Shown here: in pieces, positions 31,088 through 45,322 of the stretch
How positions within the stretch are numbered: the stretch's first letter is position 1
Layout of the letters: each line of letters opens with the position of its first letter
Position numbers and translations under genes: made by a program
Notes under the pieces: model-generated
The model's input: the letters and a program-made list of their open reading frames with translations, nothing else
What the model was told of the DNA's origin: nothing
The model's database searches: none
Assembly (NCBI GenBank): GCA_019828545.1
Contig: JACVRA010000014.1
Location: 62,001 to 126,000, forward strand
DNA length: 64,000 bases
Direction: 5' to 3'
DNA from: Paracamarosporium sp. OC-R06-R3
Taxonomy: Eukaryota; Ascomycota; Dothideomycetes; Pleosporales; Didymosphaeriaceae

Positions 31088-33846
31088 TCAAACCCCAAAC
31101 CCCTCCCCAACAACCATCCCCACCATGCCGCCCTCCCCCGCAGACTGCAGCCTCGCACAAAGACTCAAGAACACGACCGTCTCAGTCGCAGCAAGGTAAT
31201 TCAGGGTATCGAGCAGGATCTTCAAGTGGCGCGCGAAGTTCTCCTCGTACTTGGCCAGCATGTCGAACATCTTGTCCACGCGCTGGGGGTCGTAGACGTA
31301 GGAGCCTGAGCGGGAGGCAGTGTTTGAGGCGGCGGCGGCGGCGTTCGCTTGTGCGACGAGGTCCGGGTCGGCGGATATCAGGTAGCGGGAGAGGGACTGC
31401 GTGAAGGTTGCGAACATTTGGCAGGTGGAGGTTATTTTGTTGTTTATCTTGGGGTGGGTGTTAGTAAGGGGGGAAAGGAGGGACGAGGAAGGGAAATACG
31501 TACCCGGAGAAGCTTGCTGTTGGTCAGCATGCACTCTTTCAAGCACGTTGCGAGAAAGTCTACGTGGTCCTGCATCAGCTCGTCTACTGTCCTCTTTACG
31601 CCTCCGTCTCCGTCTTCCCGCGTCCGTGTTTTGTCTTCTTGGGTGAGTCGGGACATGAGTGAGACCCAGTTTGGCTCGATGACTTCGGCGGTGCAGTAGT
31701 AGAGGAGTTGCTGCGTGAAGACTAGCATGCGTGCGCGGAGGGTCCATGCTTTTCGTTTCCAGATCTCGATGCGGGGGTTGCGGGAGCGGTGCTTCCAGGT
31801 TGCGCTTTTGGCTTGCTCGCCCCAGCATTCTACGAGGCTGTTTTCGAGGTGCCGTAGACTTAGGAGGTAGCGGAATAGGAGTTGGTACCGTGTTAGGGTC
31901 ACGCGGCTGACGACCAGAGAGAGAGGGAATGGCATTGCGTAGTCGAAGACAAGGGCTCCGTAGCCGAGCAAGTTGCTGTCATCCGTTACCGACGCTCTGT
32001 CGGTGGTGGCAGGTGTGTAGTTGGCGATTGAGCCTGCGTTGGCGGCCTCTTGATCTAAGCCCGTCACAGTGACGATTTTCATGAGCCAATTTGTTAACCC
32101 AGTTTCGATGATTTGCACTTTAATGTCCTCTTTGTAGGGGTCCTCGGCTGCGACGGAGCCTGGTTGCCGGACGATGATATCGAGTAGCGACTGCAGCTTG
32201 CCAACATTAACGTTCTTAGCTGGTTTCTTAAGCTCCGATGCCCCTAGTTCGAGGAAATACGAGAAGAAGTCTGAGCGATCGAGGAAGAAGTAATGTTTGA
32301 GTGACCGTAATCGTGCAGGTAGTTGGTGTGTTGTGAGGAGGAGGTTGAAGAGCGAGGAGTTGGCGTAAGCATATGCAGAATTTACATTGTCCAGCACTCG
32401 GACGTCGTCGAAGCTCGTAGGTACGTCTTGAACTTTCCCGCTGACATCAACGCCACCACACTCACGGACAACGTTGAGATATTTACCAGCGAGTAAGACC
32501 TTATCTTTAACACCTTCAAGTTGTGGAGGTACGAGCGCGTCTCGCATTGTGTACCTTTTGTCCCAGTACTCGTCTGTGTAGTCTTGGTCCAGCCTCTCTC
32601 TTTTTATGCTCTTCGACTCCTTGATCATGAACTCTGCATGTGGGTCTCGGATGCCGCCATGATGTAGCCATTCGTTCAGCATCGTCATGTATGGTTTGCT
32701 AGCCTCTCGCAATAACGTTGTGAGCAGTTCTCGCGCTGCTGGATCGCCCGACATCGAAGCAAGCCGCCGCGTTATCAGCCCAAGCACGCTTCCACCTTTA
32801 CATATCTTTTTGTTGGTAAATGGAACATTACCGCCCTCGCGAACCGATTCCAGTATTGCCTCGAAATTCTGCGTGTCGTCTTCTGAGTCCTCATCTTTAT
32901 CGTCTTCCAATATACCATTCGCCTTCAACAGCTCAATTCCTGTGGTATAAAGCTGGAACAGCATATGGCTTGTCTGTTTGGTATGCAGATTCAGTACGTG
33001 CAACGTGAATGACTGGTTTGTCAACATTTGGTGTTCCAATTGTGCCATCAGCGTCAAGTAGTCCTTCAGCAGCCGCCTCACCGCTGCGCAAAGCGAGTGA
33101 TTGACCGCGCCATACTCTTCCCTGCTCAGCACCTCAACGCATGTCTCCACCGCTATGTAATGCGTCGCCATCTTCAACATCGATTTTGTCAAATCTCTTA
33201 AACTCGGATCCAGACCAGGCAGTATGCGAAACTGAGGCCCAACAAGACGTTCCTTCTCTTCATGCGGGTTATACGAATCATTGAACCGAATGTATTGTCC
33301 CTCAAACCCCATGAAGACAAACAGTAGATCCTCTATTATAGCGCTTTCCTGCTGATCAAGCGACAATTGTGCGAGAGGCGTAGGCTGCAGTGTGGTCGGT
33401 GCCGTCGAAGCAAGCGGTGGAATCGAAATGCGCGTCGCAAGTGGAGCGGTCGTATGCGGGACGAGAGTCGCTCGTGGATCCCATGGCTTCTCCGGTTCTG
33501 ACTTTGTCCTTGCATGATCTGCCGTACTTGGTCTCTCCCTCTCTTGCCGTAGCGGCTTTTCTGCTTTCGTCCTCGCATTGACTCTGCTCTCTGATGAGTG
33601 CTTAAGCGGGCTTCGTGTCCGTCGCACTTCCACCTCTCTTTCTCTGACTTCGCGCCTTTCTACGCGCCGCTCGCCCATCCCAGAAGCTGACTGTTTGCGT
33701 GCATGCGACGTCGATGTGCGCCTCTCCTCTTGGTTCTCCCCGCTCATATTTCTGGAAGACACGCGGGGCCTTGTTGACGATGCGTGGTTGGCGGACCGCC
33801 GCTCGCCAGTGGAGGAATTTCTGACATGGGGATTTCGTGTTGACAT
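31088..33846 (-). CDS. SPC97: Gamma-tubulin complex component 2 (GCP2/Spc97)
   Basis: Two exons: 33846-31504 and 31447-31088 (900 aa, close to human GCP2 at about 902). GCP2 pairs with GCP3 and binds gamma-tubulin at spindle pole bodies to nucleate microtubules. Residues 1-150 are basic and disordered. The Grip1 domain starts near 165 with DLLFVFMGFEGQYIRF and includes EYGAVNHSL and LEHQML. A KYLNVVRECGG motif lies in the middle, then RSLKHYFFLDRSDFF. The Grip2 gamma-tubulin-binding domain has VSRVTLTRYQLLFRYL, then DHVDFLATCLKECMLTNSKL and the second exon. The single 56-nt intron lies right after the TNSKLLR motif near the C-terminus. Convergent with the PNS1-like gene. Confidence 0.94.
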
Positions 33847-35204
33847 GGATGCGGAAGGTGCACGTGTGCGTCACACACAATCGGTCGTGTTTACTGGGGT
33901 GTTTATGCGCTTGCGATATCTTAAGCTTTGGTGAGCTCGACGTGTTTTCCCCGCGTCGCGTTAAGCAGGGATCGCACGAGCCAACTACCAGCATAAGAGC
34001 AACAATGGGAGAGGTTTTGATTCCCACCCATTGTTGACTGGAGACATTTTCTCTAATCTTCTAATCATAAATAGATATTCTAGGGTTTTGTAGTTATGGC
34101 TACGGTCAGATACAATGATGGGTGCAACCAATGATTCTTCGAACAGACTCGATTGCGTCGCAAGCCACAGTCGGTACATTAAATGCGGCTTAAATTTCAG
34201 GCCTCAGTTAGTGCCTATCTCATATATCAAAGGTTATACGGTTCATTTGTAATAGAAAGTCTTACAGACGCTTAGGCATCAGCAGTGATGCAGGATACGG
34301 CGATAAGATCTCGGTACAGTTGCACAAAATGCGAACTGACTGGTAGAATCTAGAAGTGAGAGAAATGCAAGAGTCTTAAACACAATATTGATGAATGAGG
34401 GTTTCTGTGGCATTGATGTAAGTAATATGATTAATGGGTAACACCCCCTTAGGGCGAGTGAACCACATGCTCATGGAGTTTTCTGCCATCATCGACTGTT
34501 AAGTGCGTTGTTTCATGTGTAGAAGATAATGAGCAAACAAGTAGCTTGACGATAGCTGCAGCATCTGTGCTCCTTGTCAAAATAATAGCGATAGCTTCGA
34601 GACTGTCTCAGGACGACCTATTTGATCCAAACTTAAGCTCTTGTAACGCGATGGCATTCCCAGGAACGATGCAAAAGAGGATGTAGCAAAATAGTTGGTG
34701 ACGGAAGTTGTGGTTGCTCACCGTGCGACAAAACTTTCCAGCCACAAGAAACTGAGGATGCTTCCGCGATACACAAAGTCAACCAGAGAAAACCAAGCAA
34801 CGTATGACCCTTACGCTATCGTGTTAAGTTACGTCAGGAGGGCGAGGCTGCCTACAAGCAATCAGTCAACGAGCCCAAGCAAGCCTAGAGCGAGAGGAAT
34901 CCAGAAAAGGTTCTTCGAAAGAAGGCTTGTCACGGAAGAGTAGTTAAGATATGGAGCACATCACACAATCAACCATACATCGTGAATCAGAACTGAGCTA
35001 AATTGACAGAAGAAACGGGATCTTCGCATGCAAGATGGATAAGATTACACAGAAAGACCATTGTTCCACCAGAAACCCGTCGGTATTGGATGTTCGCCCC
35101 TTGACGTAATGGTATACATTTTATACAGATTGAGGAGAGCCATCACCGACGAGCCCGCTTGACACAATAGTCCACCCTCATTTTTCCCCACACCCACAAT
35201 GCGT
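33847..35204. other. Intergenic region GCP2 to ATP2
   Basis: 1.36 kb carrying the GCP2 promoter and ATP2 3' flank. An 82-codon frame at 34695-34943 is basic and low in complexity and was not accepted as a gene. Confidence 0.55.
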
Positions 35205-37211
<2,007 letters not shown>

Positions 37212-37923
37212 TATGAGAGATGTGGGAGGATGGGAGTGGGAGTGGAGTGGTGATGGAAGGAGGTGAGAGCTTTTAGCTGCGAGCCGAAGTTCTCCTTCGC
37301 GGGAGACGCGCTAGTCCGCTCTGGGTTGGTAGCTTCGAGCTCCCAGACAACCCAACATCACCGCCCACGGACCACATCGCAGTGCAATCGCAGATAAGTT
37401 TTGTTATTCTTCAATGCTAGTTCAAGATACTATAAGCAGCATGTATGAGCTATTAGCAATTCAGAATCATGGATTGAGTACCCCAAGCCGAGGTCGGCAT
37501 CTTTCCTATACCCTACAGCAGTACGGCATCGTCACACTCAGTATTCCATCGAATTCTACACAATTACTCAGAGATTTATGACCGTCTGCTACTCCAGAGT
37601 TCCTAGGTCAATCGCGAACTATACAAGCTTCACTTAGAATCGGAGTATCCCGGAAGCGTCAGGCTCTATTCCCTCCATTTCGGCTTAAAGACAAAGAGAA
37701 AAGGAAAATCAGGCCGTGTGAAGGAGTATGAAGAAATGTGAGAGGATTCACGAGACTCTAGGGCACACTCGTCTGAAGACGTTTCTCATGGAGTTTGATA
37801 TTTTGATATCGTGCTGAAGACCATTCGTCACAGAAGGACTTGTTCCACGGGAAGCAGGGCACCAGATTCCAGTGTCTCTCCTTTCTCCGTTCCACCTGGA
37901 GGACCATTTTGGGAGTAGGTTCG

Positions 37924-37989
37924 GAAAGCTCCCGCATGTGCCTTGGCCATATGCTAATCCAATCCAGCTCGTCAAATCTGGACGATACG
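37924..37989 (-). repeat. Dispersed inverted repeat, copy 1
   Basis: Read on the minus strand this ~62-bp segment matches 39811-39870 on the plus strand at roughly 85 percent by eye, including an exact GGCACATGCGG block and TGGATTGGAT. Weaker similarity may extend past it. Confidence 0.7.
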
Positions 37990-38229
37990 CACCCGAATGT
38001 AGCGTGTCAGATGACGACCAGATTGTGAGAAAAAGCAAGTAGCTCATATCATCGCATTTCAGCTTTGCGAGCCATTCCACAAATACAACCGAGACTGGCC
38101 CATGCCGACATGGTACCAATGGATTCGCGGTGCTCAAACACAAGCCTCACAAGGTTGAACTTCCACTCTTCATAAAGCCTCGTGTAGGGCCAGCCCAACC
38201 ATCAAACCTTCGCTATCATACTCAGAATT

Positions 38230-38673
38230 ATGGCTAAAAATTCCATCCGAATACGCAACCTAGCCCGCTCCCTTGGAAAGCCCACACTACGCAAAGAGAA
38301 ATACAAGCGCTTAACCCCCGTTACCGTCCCCGAAACCACCCGAAACCATCCGCGAAACTACCCCCGAAGCCCCCTCCGGAACCACATATCCCCTCTACAC
38401 CATAATTTACCCCTTCTGTCAAGCCTACGCCCGTACAACCTGCCTACCGCTCTGGCTCCAGTTGCTCTACAGACCGCTCTAGAAGTGGGCCCTGCCCACC
38501 TCGTGGGGGCCACCGCTGCCGGTGTCATCGGCATAGTCATCCCATGGCCCTTCGCGGCGGGAACGTCTGTCGTCTTCTCTAGGTATTTTTCATGGATGTT
38601 TTATTCAAGTATTAATGACCTTATGTATCAGGATGTCAATGCGATTTCTTATTTCAAGAAATATTTTTTTTAA
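38230..38673 (+). CDS. Hypothetical 147-aa ORF, doubtful
   Basis: An ATG-started frame with a basic N-terminal half and a hydrophobic segment (residues ~80-115, Ala/Gly/Pro-rich). It has no family motif, and the last ~30 codons are AT-rich and unlike the rest. A GT-AG intron could begin near 38580. It may be spurious; codon use and transcripts would decide. Confidence 0.22.
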   Translation: MAKNSIRIRNLARSLGKPTLRKEKYKRLTPVTVPETTRNHPRNYPRSPLRNHISPLHHNLPLLSSLRPYNLPTALAPVALQTALEVGPAHLVGATAAGVIGIVIPWPFAAGTSVVFSRYFSWMFYSSINDLMYQDVNAISYFKKYFF

Positions 38674-39810
38674 TAATAACGTGTAAATACTTGCAGAGCA
38701 TTATCTGCAACTTCACCCTACCAGACCCTTGAAAAATGACTGTACAGCTCGGTCATGTTTCAAGTTAAGCTCTTAGGCAAGACAGAGGGGTAGATTGAAT
38801 AAGGCCTAAAACAAGAGCTTCGACACAATGTGGGCTTTTAACAGGCACGAGACAGCCGCGTTACATGCTAAACCTATGAAATGTACCGCACCACAACCAA
38901 GTACCAGCACGAACCAACAGCCACCCTTTTCATCTGCATGTGCTACGACATATTCTCTAGGCGTCCAGAACACGACTTTTGATGTTATGGAACGCGAGAA
39001 AGAGATGCGTATCCAGGGTGGATTGCGAGGGTGGATATGATGCATGAGTGTCGAGAACATGAGGAGGGGAAGGGCTGCGACATCCATCTAAAAACCCACC
39101 ATACCATTGGGCACATTATGTGTAACACCATATTAGGATCCAAGACCAAATAACCCCAATTCCATCCGGATCTGATCGAACACTCTTCCTTCAACCAGAG
39201 TGGAGTCGTGTCCATTCCCGCCGGAGATCTAGAAGATCGGGGTGCCCTCCATTGCATTTCTAAATATCAAACAGCACCACGAAAACAAGCTTCGACTTCG
39301 TAGCCTCTAAAACTTCCTAAGCATACTATACACATCCAACACTCAAACCGTTCCTCTGTCCCTTGCTACTAAACGATCTTAACAGTGATCTTCCTTCATT
39401 AGCAACCATACTTCTTATATATATATTTATCCACCTACCTTCCGGTCCAACACCATACACACACGCATCCCATCCGTCCCTCACAAATATTAACCTGCAT
39501 CGCTTTCATCTATTCTCGTCCACCAGAAGCTCACTTGGCATTGTGTTGATACTTGAAGGAGCAATGGCGGATAATAAATTTCAACAACGCTCGCTTAGAT
39601 GCGTACATCGACACCAGATCTAAGTCATATGTACGATAAAGCATTTTCTAAGGACTTAGGCAGTCTTGTGTATATTGTTAAAAGGAAATTGTATTAGGTT
39701 ATCAGTCGGTGCACACACCCCAACCAAACCCGATGGCGACGAGGAAGCAACGCCATACCCGGCACAAGATCCACTACCATGTCCTTGCCAGAATGACCGT
39801 CATGATCGCT

Positions 39811-39870
39811 CGTATAGATTTGTCAAGTTGGATTGGATCAGCACATGGCAAAGGCACATGCGGAGCTTTC
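39811..39870 (+). repeat. Dispersed inverted repeat, copy 2
   Basis: Partner of 37924-37989 in opposite orientation, about 1.8 kb away. Both copies lie in non-coding DNA between ATP2 and the complex I gene. No terminal inverted repeats or target-site duplications were evident. Confidence 0.7.
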
Positions 39871-40263
39871 ACACATCTTTTGTCATACATGATAGCACAG
39901 GCAAACGATGGAAAAGGGATGGAATGTAGCGGCGTTGGTAAGGAACAAGATATCATCGAAAAACCTCATCTGCTCCAGCTACGGCGCTCGGCGAGTCGCG
40001 CTCTAGGGCAGAATGCAGAGGAAGAAACGGAGTGAATACACGCTGCTCTTGCGAGCGGCGTGCCCATTTTTCCCACAATAAACACTGCCCAGAATGAGTT
40101 GGAGAAGAGAAGGTCCTCCACCGGCGGAAAGGTTTTTGTACAAGGCTAGAGCTGACCAATCACGGCTACGGCTTATGTGCTGAGGCTTGGCACTCGAACT
40201 TCAGTTCATCATCGTCGAGAGCTCGGCAAGCATCTCCCCATCGCCCATTGCTCTCGCCACACA

Positions 40264-42716
40264 ATGCTTCGGCAACAATTAATCCGCTCGCTGAAGCGAC
40301 CTGCGGTGAAGGCAGGCTTCAATGGCACGAGGACCTTCGCTGCCTCTGCCCGCAGGCCAGCAGAGGTGGAGCTCACTGTCGGTATGTGCCCCCCCGTCTG
40401 CAGCGGCGGCGACGCGTGCTAACGAGCTTTATAGATGGAAAGAAGGTGTCAATCGAAGGTACTACAGCGCATATAGCTCATTGAAGCTTTTTAACGCAGT
40501 TCTAACCCTCTTCTAGCCGGATCGGCCCTCATCCAAGCATGCGAGAAAGCCGGCGTTACCGTCCCCCGATACTGCTACCACGAGAAGCTCATGATTGCCG
40601 GAAACTGTCGTATGTGCCTGGTCGAAGTGGAGCGGGCTCCTAAACCTGTGGCATCCTGCGCATGGCCGGTACAGCCCGGGATGGTTGTGAAGACGGATTC
40701 GCCGCTTGTCCACAAGGCGCGAGAGGGTGTCATGGAGTTCCTTCTCGCCAACCACCCACTGGATTGCCCTATCTGCGACCAGGGAGGCGAGTGCGATCTT
40801 CAGGATCAGTCAATGCGATATGGCGCGGATCGCGGACGTTTCCACGAGATTGGTGGCAAGCGTGCCGTTGAAGACAAGAACATTGGGCCTTTGATCAAGG
40901 TGGGATTCTTGAGGCCTCTTGGGCAACATAAGCTGACAGCGGTAGACCTCTATGAACAGGTGCATTCATTGCACGCGATGCGTCCGATTTTCCAACGATG
41001 TTGCTGGTGCGCCTGAGATGGGTTCTACTGGCCGTGGTAACGACCTTCAGATCGGCACTTACCTGGAGACCGCCCTTGACTCTGAGTTGTCCGGAAACGT
41101 CATCGATCTCTGCCCCGTTGGCGCTCTGCTCTCGAAGCCATACGCTTTCAAGGCCCGTCCTTGGGAACTATACCACACGGAGACCGTAGATGTACTTGAC
41201 GGTCTCGGCTCAAACATTCGCGTTGACGCTCGCGGTACTCAGGTCATGCGCATCCTTCCCCGCTTGAACGACGACATCAACGAGGAGTGGATCAACGACA
41301 AGACCCGTTTTGCTTGTGATGCCCTCAGCACACAGCGACTGGTTAACCCACTCATTCGCGAGGGCGACCAGTTCAAGCCCGCCTCTTGGGAACAAGCTCT
41401 TGTAGAGATTGGCGAAGCATACAAGAGGATAGCACCCAAGGAGAACGAGTTTAAGGCTATCACAGGCCACCTGGTTGAGACCGAGACTCTCGTTGCCATG
41501 AAGGACTTGGCTAACAAGCTCGGATCGGACAACCTCGCCCTGGACCAGCCTGGCGGCAGCGACCCGATTGCACACGGTATTGACGTACGGTCCAGTTACT
41601 CGTTCAACTCTAAGATCTACGGTGTCGAGGAGGCCGATGCTATTCTCCTTATCGGCACCAATCCCCGACATGAGGCTGCCGTTCTCAACGCTCGTATCCG
41701 GAAGCAATGGTTGAGGTCTGACTTGGAGATTGGTGTTATCGGAGAGGACTTCGAGAGCACTTTCGAGTATGAGAAGCTTGGCTCGTCTGCTACTGACCTC
41801 AAGAGCGCTTTCTCTGGAGAATTCGGCAAGAAGCTGCAGTCCGCTAAGAAGCCCATGATCATCGTCGGCAGTGCAGTGACGGAACACGCTGATGCCAAAT
41901 CCATCTATGAGCAGGTCGGTGCTTTCGTTGAGAAGAACAAGGCCAACTTCCAGACCCCTGAGTGGAACGGATACAACATCCTCCAGCGAACTGCCTCCCG
42001 AACGGGTGCCTATGACGTTGGTTTCACCGTTCCTTCTCCCGAAGTCGCCAACACCACCCCCAAGTTCGTCTGGCTGTTGGGCGCGGATGAGATCAATGAG
42101 GCAGAGATCCCGAAGGATGCTTTTGTTGTCTACCAGGGCCACCACGGTGACCGGGCAGCACAACTTGCCGATGTTGTGCTTCCAGGTGCCGCATATACCG
42201 AGAAGTCTGTCACCTACGTTAACACTGAAGGCCGAGTACAGATGAGCCGTGCTGCCGTCGGCTTGCCTGGCGCCTCAAGAGAAGACTGGAAGATCATCCG
42301 AGCTGCATCAGAGTACCTCGGTGCTGAGCTACCATACGATGATGTCGAGCAACTGAGGGACCGTATGGAGGAGATCTCTCCTGCTCTGCGAAAATACGAT
42401 GTTGTCGAGCCAGTATCACTACCTGGCCTAAGCAAGGTCCAGCTTGTAGACCAGAACAAGGGCGCTAAGTCGTCGGGCGAGCCGCTCAAGAAGGCGATTG
42501 AGAACTTTTACTTCACAGATGCGATTTCAAGAAAGTAAGTCATTTTATCTGCCCTTTGATTTTTCATAGGAATGCTAACATTACGATAGTTCACCAACAA
42601 TGGCGCGTTGCTCTGCAGCAAAAGCGCAGAAGAACCCCAAGACAAACTTCATGGCTCCTGGGTACCCAGAGCCTCAGGTCGGGTACGGACCGCAGGAGGG
42701 TGCATTGGCGGCTTAA
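40264..42716 (+). CDS. nuo-78: Complex I 75/78 kDa iron-sulfur subunit (NDUFS1)
   Basis: Five exons: 40264-40381, 40435-40458 (24 nt), 40517-40899, 40946-42534, 42590-42716 (746 aa; the Neurospora protein is about the same length). It carries the N1b, N4 and N5 iron-sulfur clusters of the NADH-oxidising arm in the mitochondrial matrix. Residues 1-33 are a basic presequence. The 2Fe-2S motif follows ([16 protein letters not shown]), then the N5 ligands [14 protein letters not shown] with His, then the N4 site [10 protein letters not shown], created across the third intron. The molybdopterin-oxidoreductase-like fold fills the rest. The last exon encodes [14 protein letters not shown], a conserved fungal and animal tail, which confirms the final splice. 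Introns are 53, 58, 46 and 55 nt. Confidence 0.97.
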
Positions 42717-43394
42717 AGGGCTTGTATCTTTTAGTAAAGTAAGAAAGCGGACTTGTATATAGGCTCACGCGCGGATCGGTTTCCTTTTGTGAATTACATG
42801 CAAGATGTAGAGTGTATGAGAATACCATTTATTCCAATTCAAGCCTGCATGTCCCCGCCTTCCTTACCACTATGTTCACTTGAGCAAGACATTACCGATT
42901 AAAGAATGTCCGTTTCTCCATGCAATTTTTCTATTCCAGAGAAACTACATCCTTCAGGTCGAAGTTGGCTCTAGCATTAAACTTGGTTTTCAATATAGAG
43001 TTACTGGCAAGGCAAAGCTGGAGCTTGTAGCAGAAGCTTCCGCCGTGCTTCTTTGTATTCTTCCAGCGCAGAAACACCACCACGATATCGACTTTGATCT
43101 TGATATTCCGTTCGCATAGTGATTGTATATCGTCGTCACCAGCAGCTTTACGTGAATACGAGCGAGGAAGATATTATAGTAAAATTGGGTATCTGGTTGA
43201 TCCTGCACGAATACGATTTAGATTCATGCCTTCCATAAATGCATCTCTATACTATTTCAGACTGCAAGATGCGCGAGCAACCGAGACTGCTATGGTACAT
43301 GACTTCTTGCAGCTGTCGTTGCTGAGTTCCTCCAATATGTATGGGATCCTCGTGCCCAAGATGCATGCTCTCTTTTCATCCAAGACAACACCAT
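42717..43394. other. Intergenic region between convergent nuo-78 and EMC7
   Basis: 3' flanks of both genes. No gene seen. Confidence 0.6.
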
Positions 43395-44219
43395 TCAACC
43401 TCGCTTCTTTCCCTGGGCCTGTGGAGCAGGACTCTGTGTACGGGGGGTATCTGTTTTGCCTGCCATCCACGAAGCGAGATCAAAGTTCTGGAGTTGCTGC
43501 GCGGTCTGAGTGTTACCGGAACCCATGACACCCTTCTTCTGCATCTCCTCAAATTCGGCTTTCGTTTCTGGGTCCACTACAACATAGTTAGTCTCTTAGA
43601 CCTGTGTAGGTATTTCTAAATACTTACTATTCTCCATGAGATATGGCATGCCAAAGACCATGATCAGTGTGAAGAGGCCCATGAGAATCATAGGATTCTT
43701 TAGGAATGAAGCGGGAGAAACTAAAATCATTAGCACATGACATTCGCACACCCATCCATGTACACGTGTTCACTCACATCCAGCGCGTTCTTGATAGTAC
43801 TCCTTTGGCGCCCTCGGCTGAACCTCGATGACAACCCCGTTTCCGCCCTCTCCCCTGGCCTCGCCCTTGTTATCCCATTCATTGCCAATAAACGTCTGCC
43901 ACGCCTGCACCTTCTCCCTCTTGTCCCCACTGCCCTCTATCGCCTCTTCGATCGTAACGTCTATGCGCAGTGGCTCGAATGCATAATCGCGACTATGGAT
44001 GGTAGCGAGGTAGCTCCCAACAGATACGTTATTAAAGTTGAACGAGTTTGAGCGCGTTATGTAGGCATCTAGCGGGGGCCCCGAAGACTGGAGCGTTGCG
44101 TGTGTGGTAGAGGGGAGTGATGACGGGTTTACGAGCTGAGTGTTAGGGATGTGCAGGATGAAGCGGGCCGCCGAGGCGACCGACGCCATGTAGGCTAGAG
44201 CGGGTATCGAGGTTCGCAT
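43395..44219 (-). CDS. EMC7: ER membrane protein complex subunit 7
   Basis: Three exons: 44219-43778, 43720-43628, 43576-43395 (238 aa). EMC7 is the single-pass subunit with a lumenal beta-sandwich domain in the EMC insertase. The start at 44219 gives a signal peptide (MRTSIPALAYMASVASAARF); an upstream in-frame codon at 44282 would bury it. The beta-sandwich has FNFNNVSVGSYLATIHSRDYAFEPLRIDV, a hallmark of the family, shown here in part by motif. After the first intron comes the transmembrane helix (~152-175; MILMGLFTLIMVFGMPYLMEN), then a short cytosolic tail rich in Gln/Pro/Lys starting MDPETKAEF. Introns are 57 and 51 nt. Divergent from the aquaporin gene. Confidence 0.93.
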
Positions 44220-45322
44220 CTTCGAATGTGTGCGGGGTTGATGTGCTCCCGGTGGATACTGGGTGCTGTTGCGGGCGACCACAGATGCGCCTTCCTTCGG
44301 AGGCCGGAGGGTTGTTTATCCGACTATTCGCCTCATGTATGGTTCAAATGACCTGAATGCTCAACAAGATGTATCTCACAAAAAGTAAATGCTGTATGCA
44401 AGCCTCACTGACAAACCTTATTCTAGAATTTCTACTGTCTTGGTAGTTCTACCACAAATTATGACTGTGTTACGCCAGTATGTCCTAGTCCCTCAACCCA
44501 ATACACTACTTTATAGTAATGAAGAGGGTCCTTCCTAGGACTTATCGACTCTAAACTCATCTCATTCTGCATATCGATGTGTCTCACAACGAGTAACCGC
44601 TGTATGCGAGCATCACCGACAAACTTTATCCTAGAACTTCTACTCTCTGAGTAATCCGATCACAGATCATAGCTTGTGTTACGCCAGCATATCCCAGTCT
44701 CTCAGCTCAACATGCCACTTTGTAGTAATTAGGAGGGTACTTCCTGGAACTCATCGACTCCAAACTAGTCTCGCTCCACATATAGATCTTCGAAATTATG
44801 TGCTCATCTCGATGGTAATATAATCCGAAGCGACGCGAGTACTACGCGTTTCCTCAAACCCGATAGCTTTGTGGCAACATGCATCTCCACCCATTACCTC
44901 TTCCACTGGATTATCATCATGAGTCCCGACAACGTATTAGGCCACGGATCTACAGAGCAAAGGCAGGCTGTGCCAGGACTAATGACCAGTCCAGACGCAT
45001 TCCGCACCAGTCTCGAACGGTTTCACCTGCCGGATAGTTGTGCAAACTGGGTGCCGGGGTGTTGAGAAGTATCTCAACATGCGAGGAAGTGTGTGTACGG
45101 AAATGGGTCGAAAAGGAGGATGGACGTTGATTTGCCATAGACATGTTGGGTTGCATCAAACTAAAATTCGACATGAAGAGCTGCCGCCCGATGATCGGGA
45201 AGAAAAGAGATATAAATTCTGGCACAATGGAAGCAGATTCAATCATCCTCATCTGTCTCTAAGACTTGCGTTCTACTCTACTTCGAAGCAGAAATTTCTG
45301 ACGCTGAAAAACTTTCATCGAA
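44220..45322. other. EMC7/aquaporin intergenic region with an old tandem duplication
   Basis: 1.1 kb between divergent genes. About 415 bp of it is a diverged two-copy tandem repeat (44368-44783). The remainder shows no gene. Confidence 0.6.
44368..44783. repeat. Diverged 208-bp tandem duplication
   Basis: Copy 1 is 44368-44575 and copy 2 is 44576-44783. Both start GATGT(A/G)TCTCACAA, share TGTGTTACGCCAG and end in a CTC..CATAT block. By eye they are ~80 percent identical; most differences are C/T or G/A. No coding frame spans them. Confidence 0.85.

Larger units (their letters stand above)
37212..40263. other. 3-kb region between ATP2 and complex I 78 kDa genes
   Basis: Holds two divergent promoters, one weak ORF (38230-38673) and an inverted pair of short related sequences (37924-37989 and 39811-39870). 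Otherwise no gene is apparent. Confidence 0.5.

Noticed and set aside
34695..34943. 82-codon frame between GCP2 and ATP2
   Set aside because: Basic, low complexity and no motif. A small protein cannot be excluded but is not supported.
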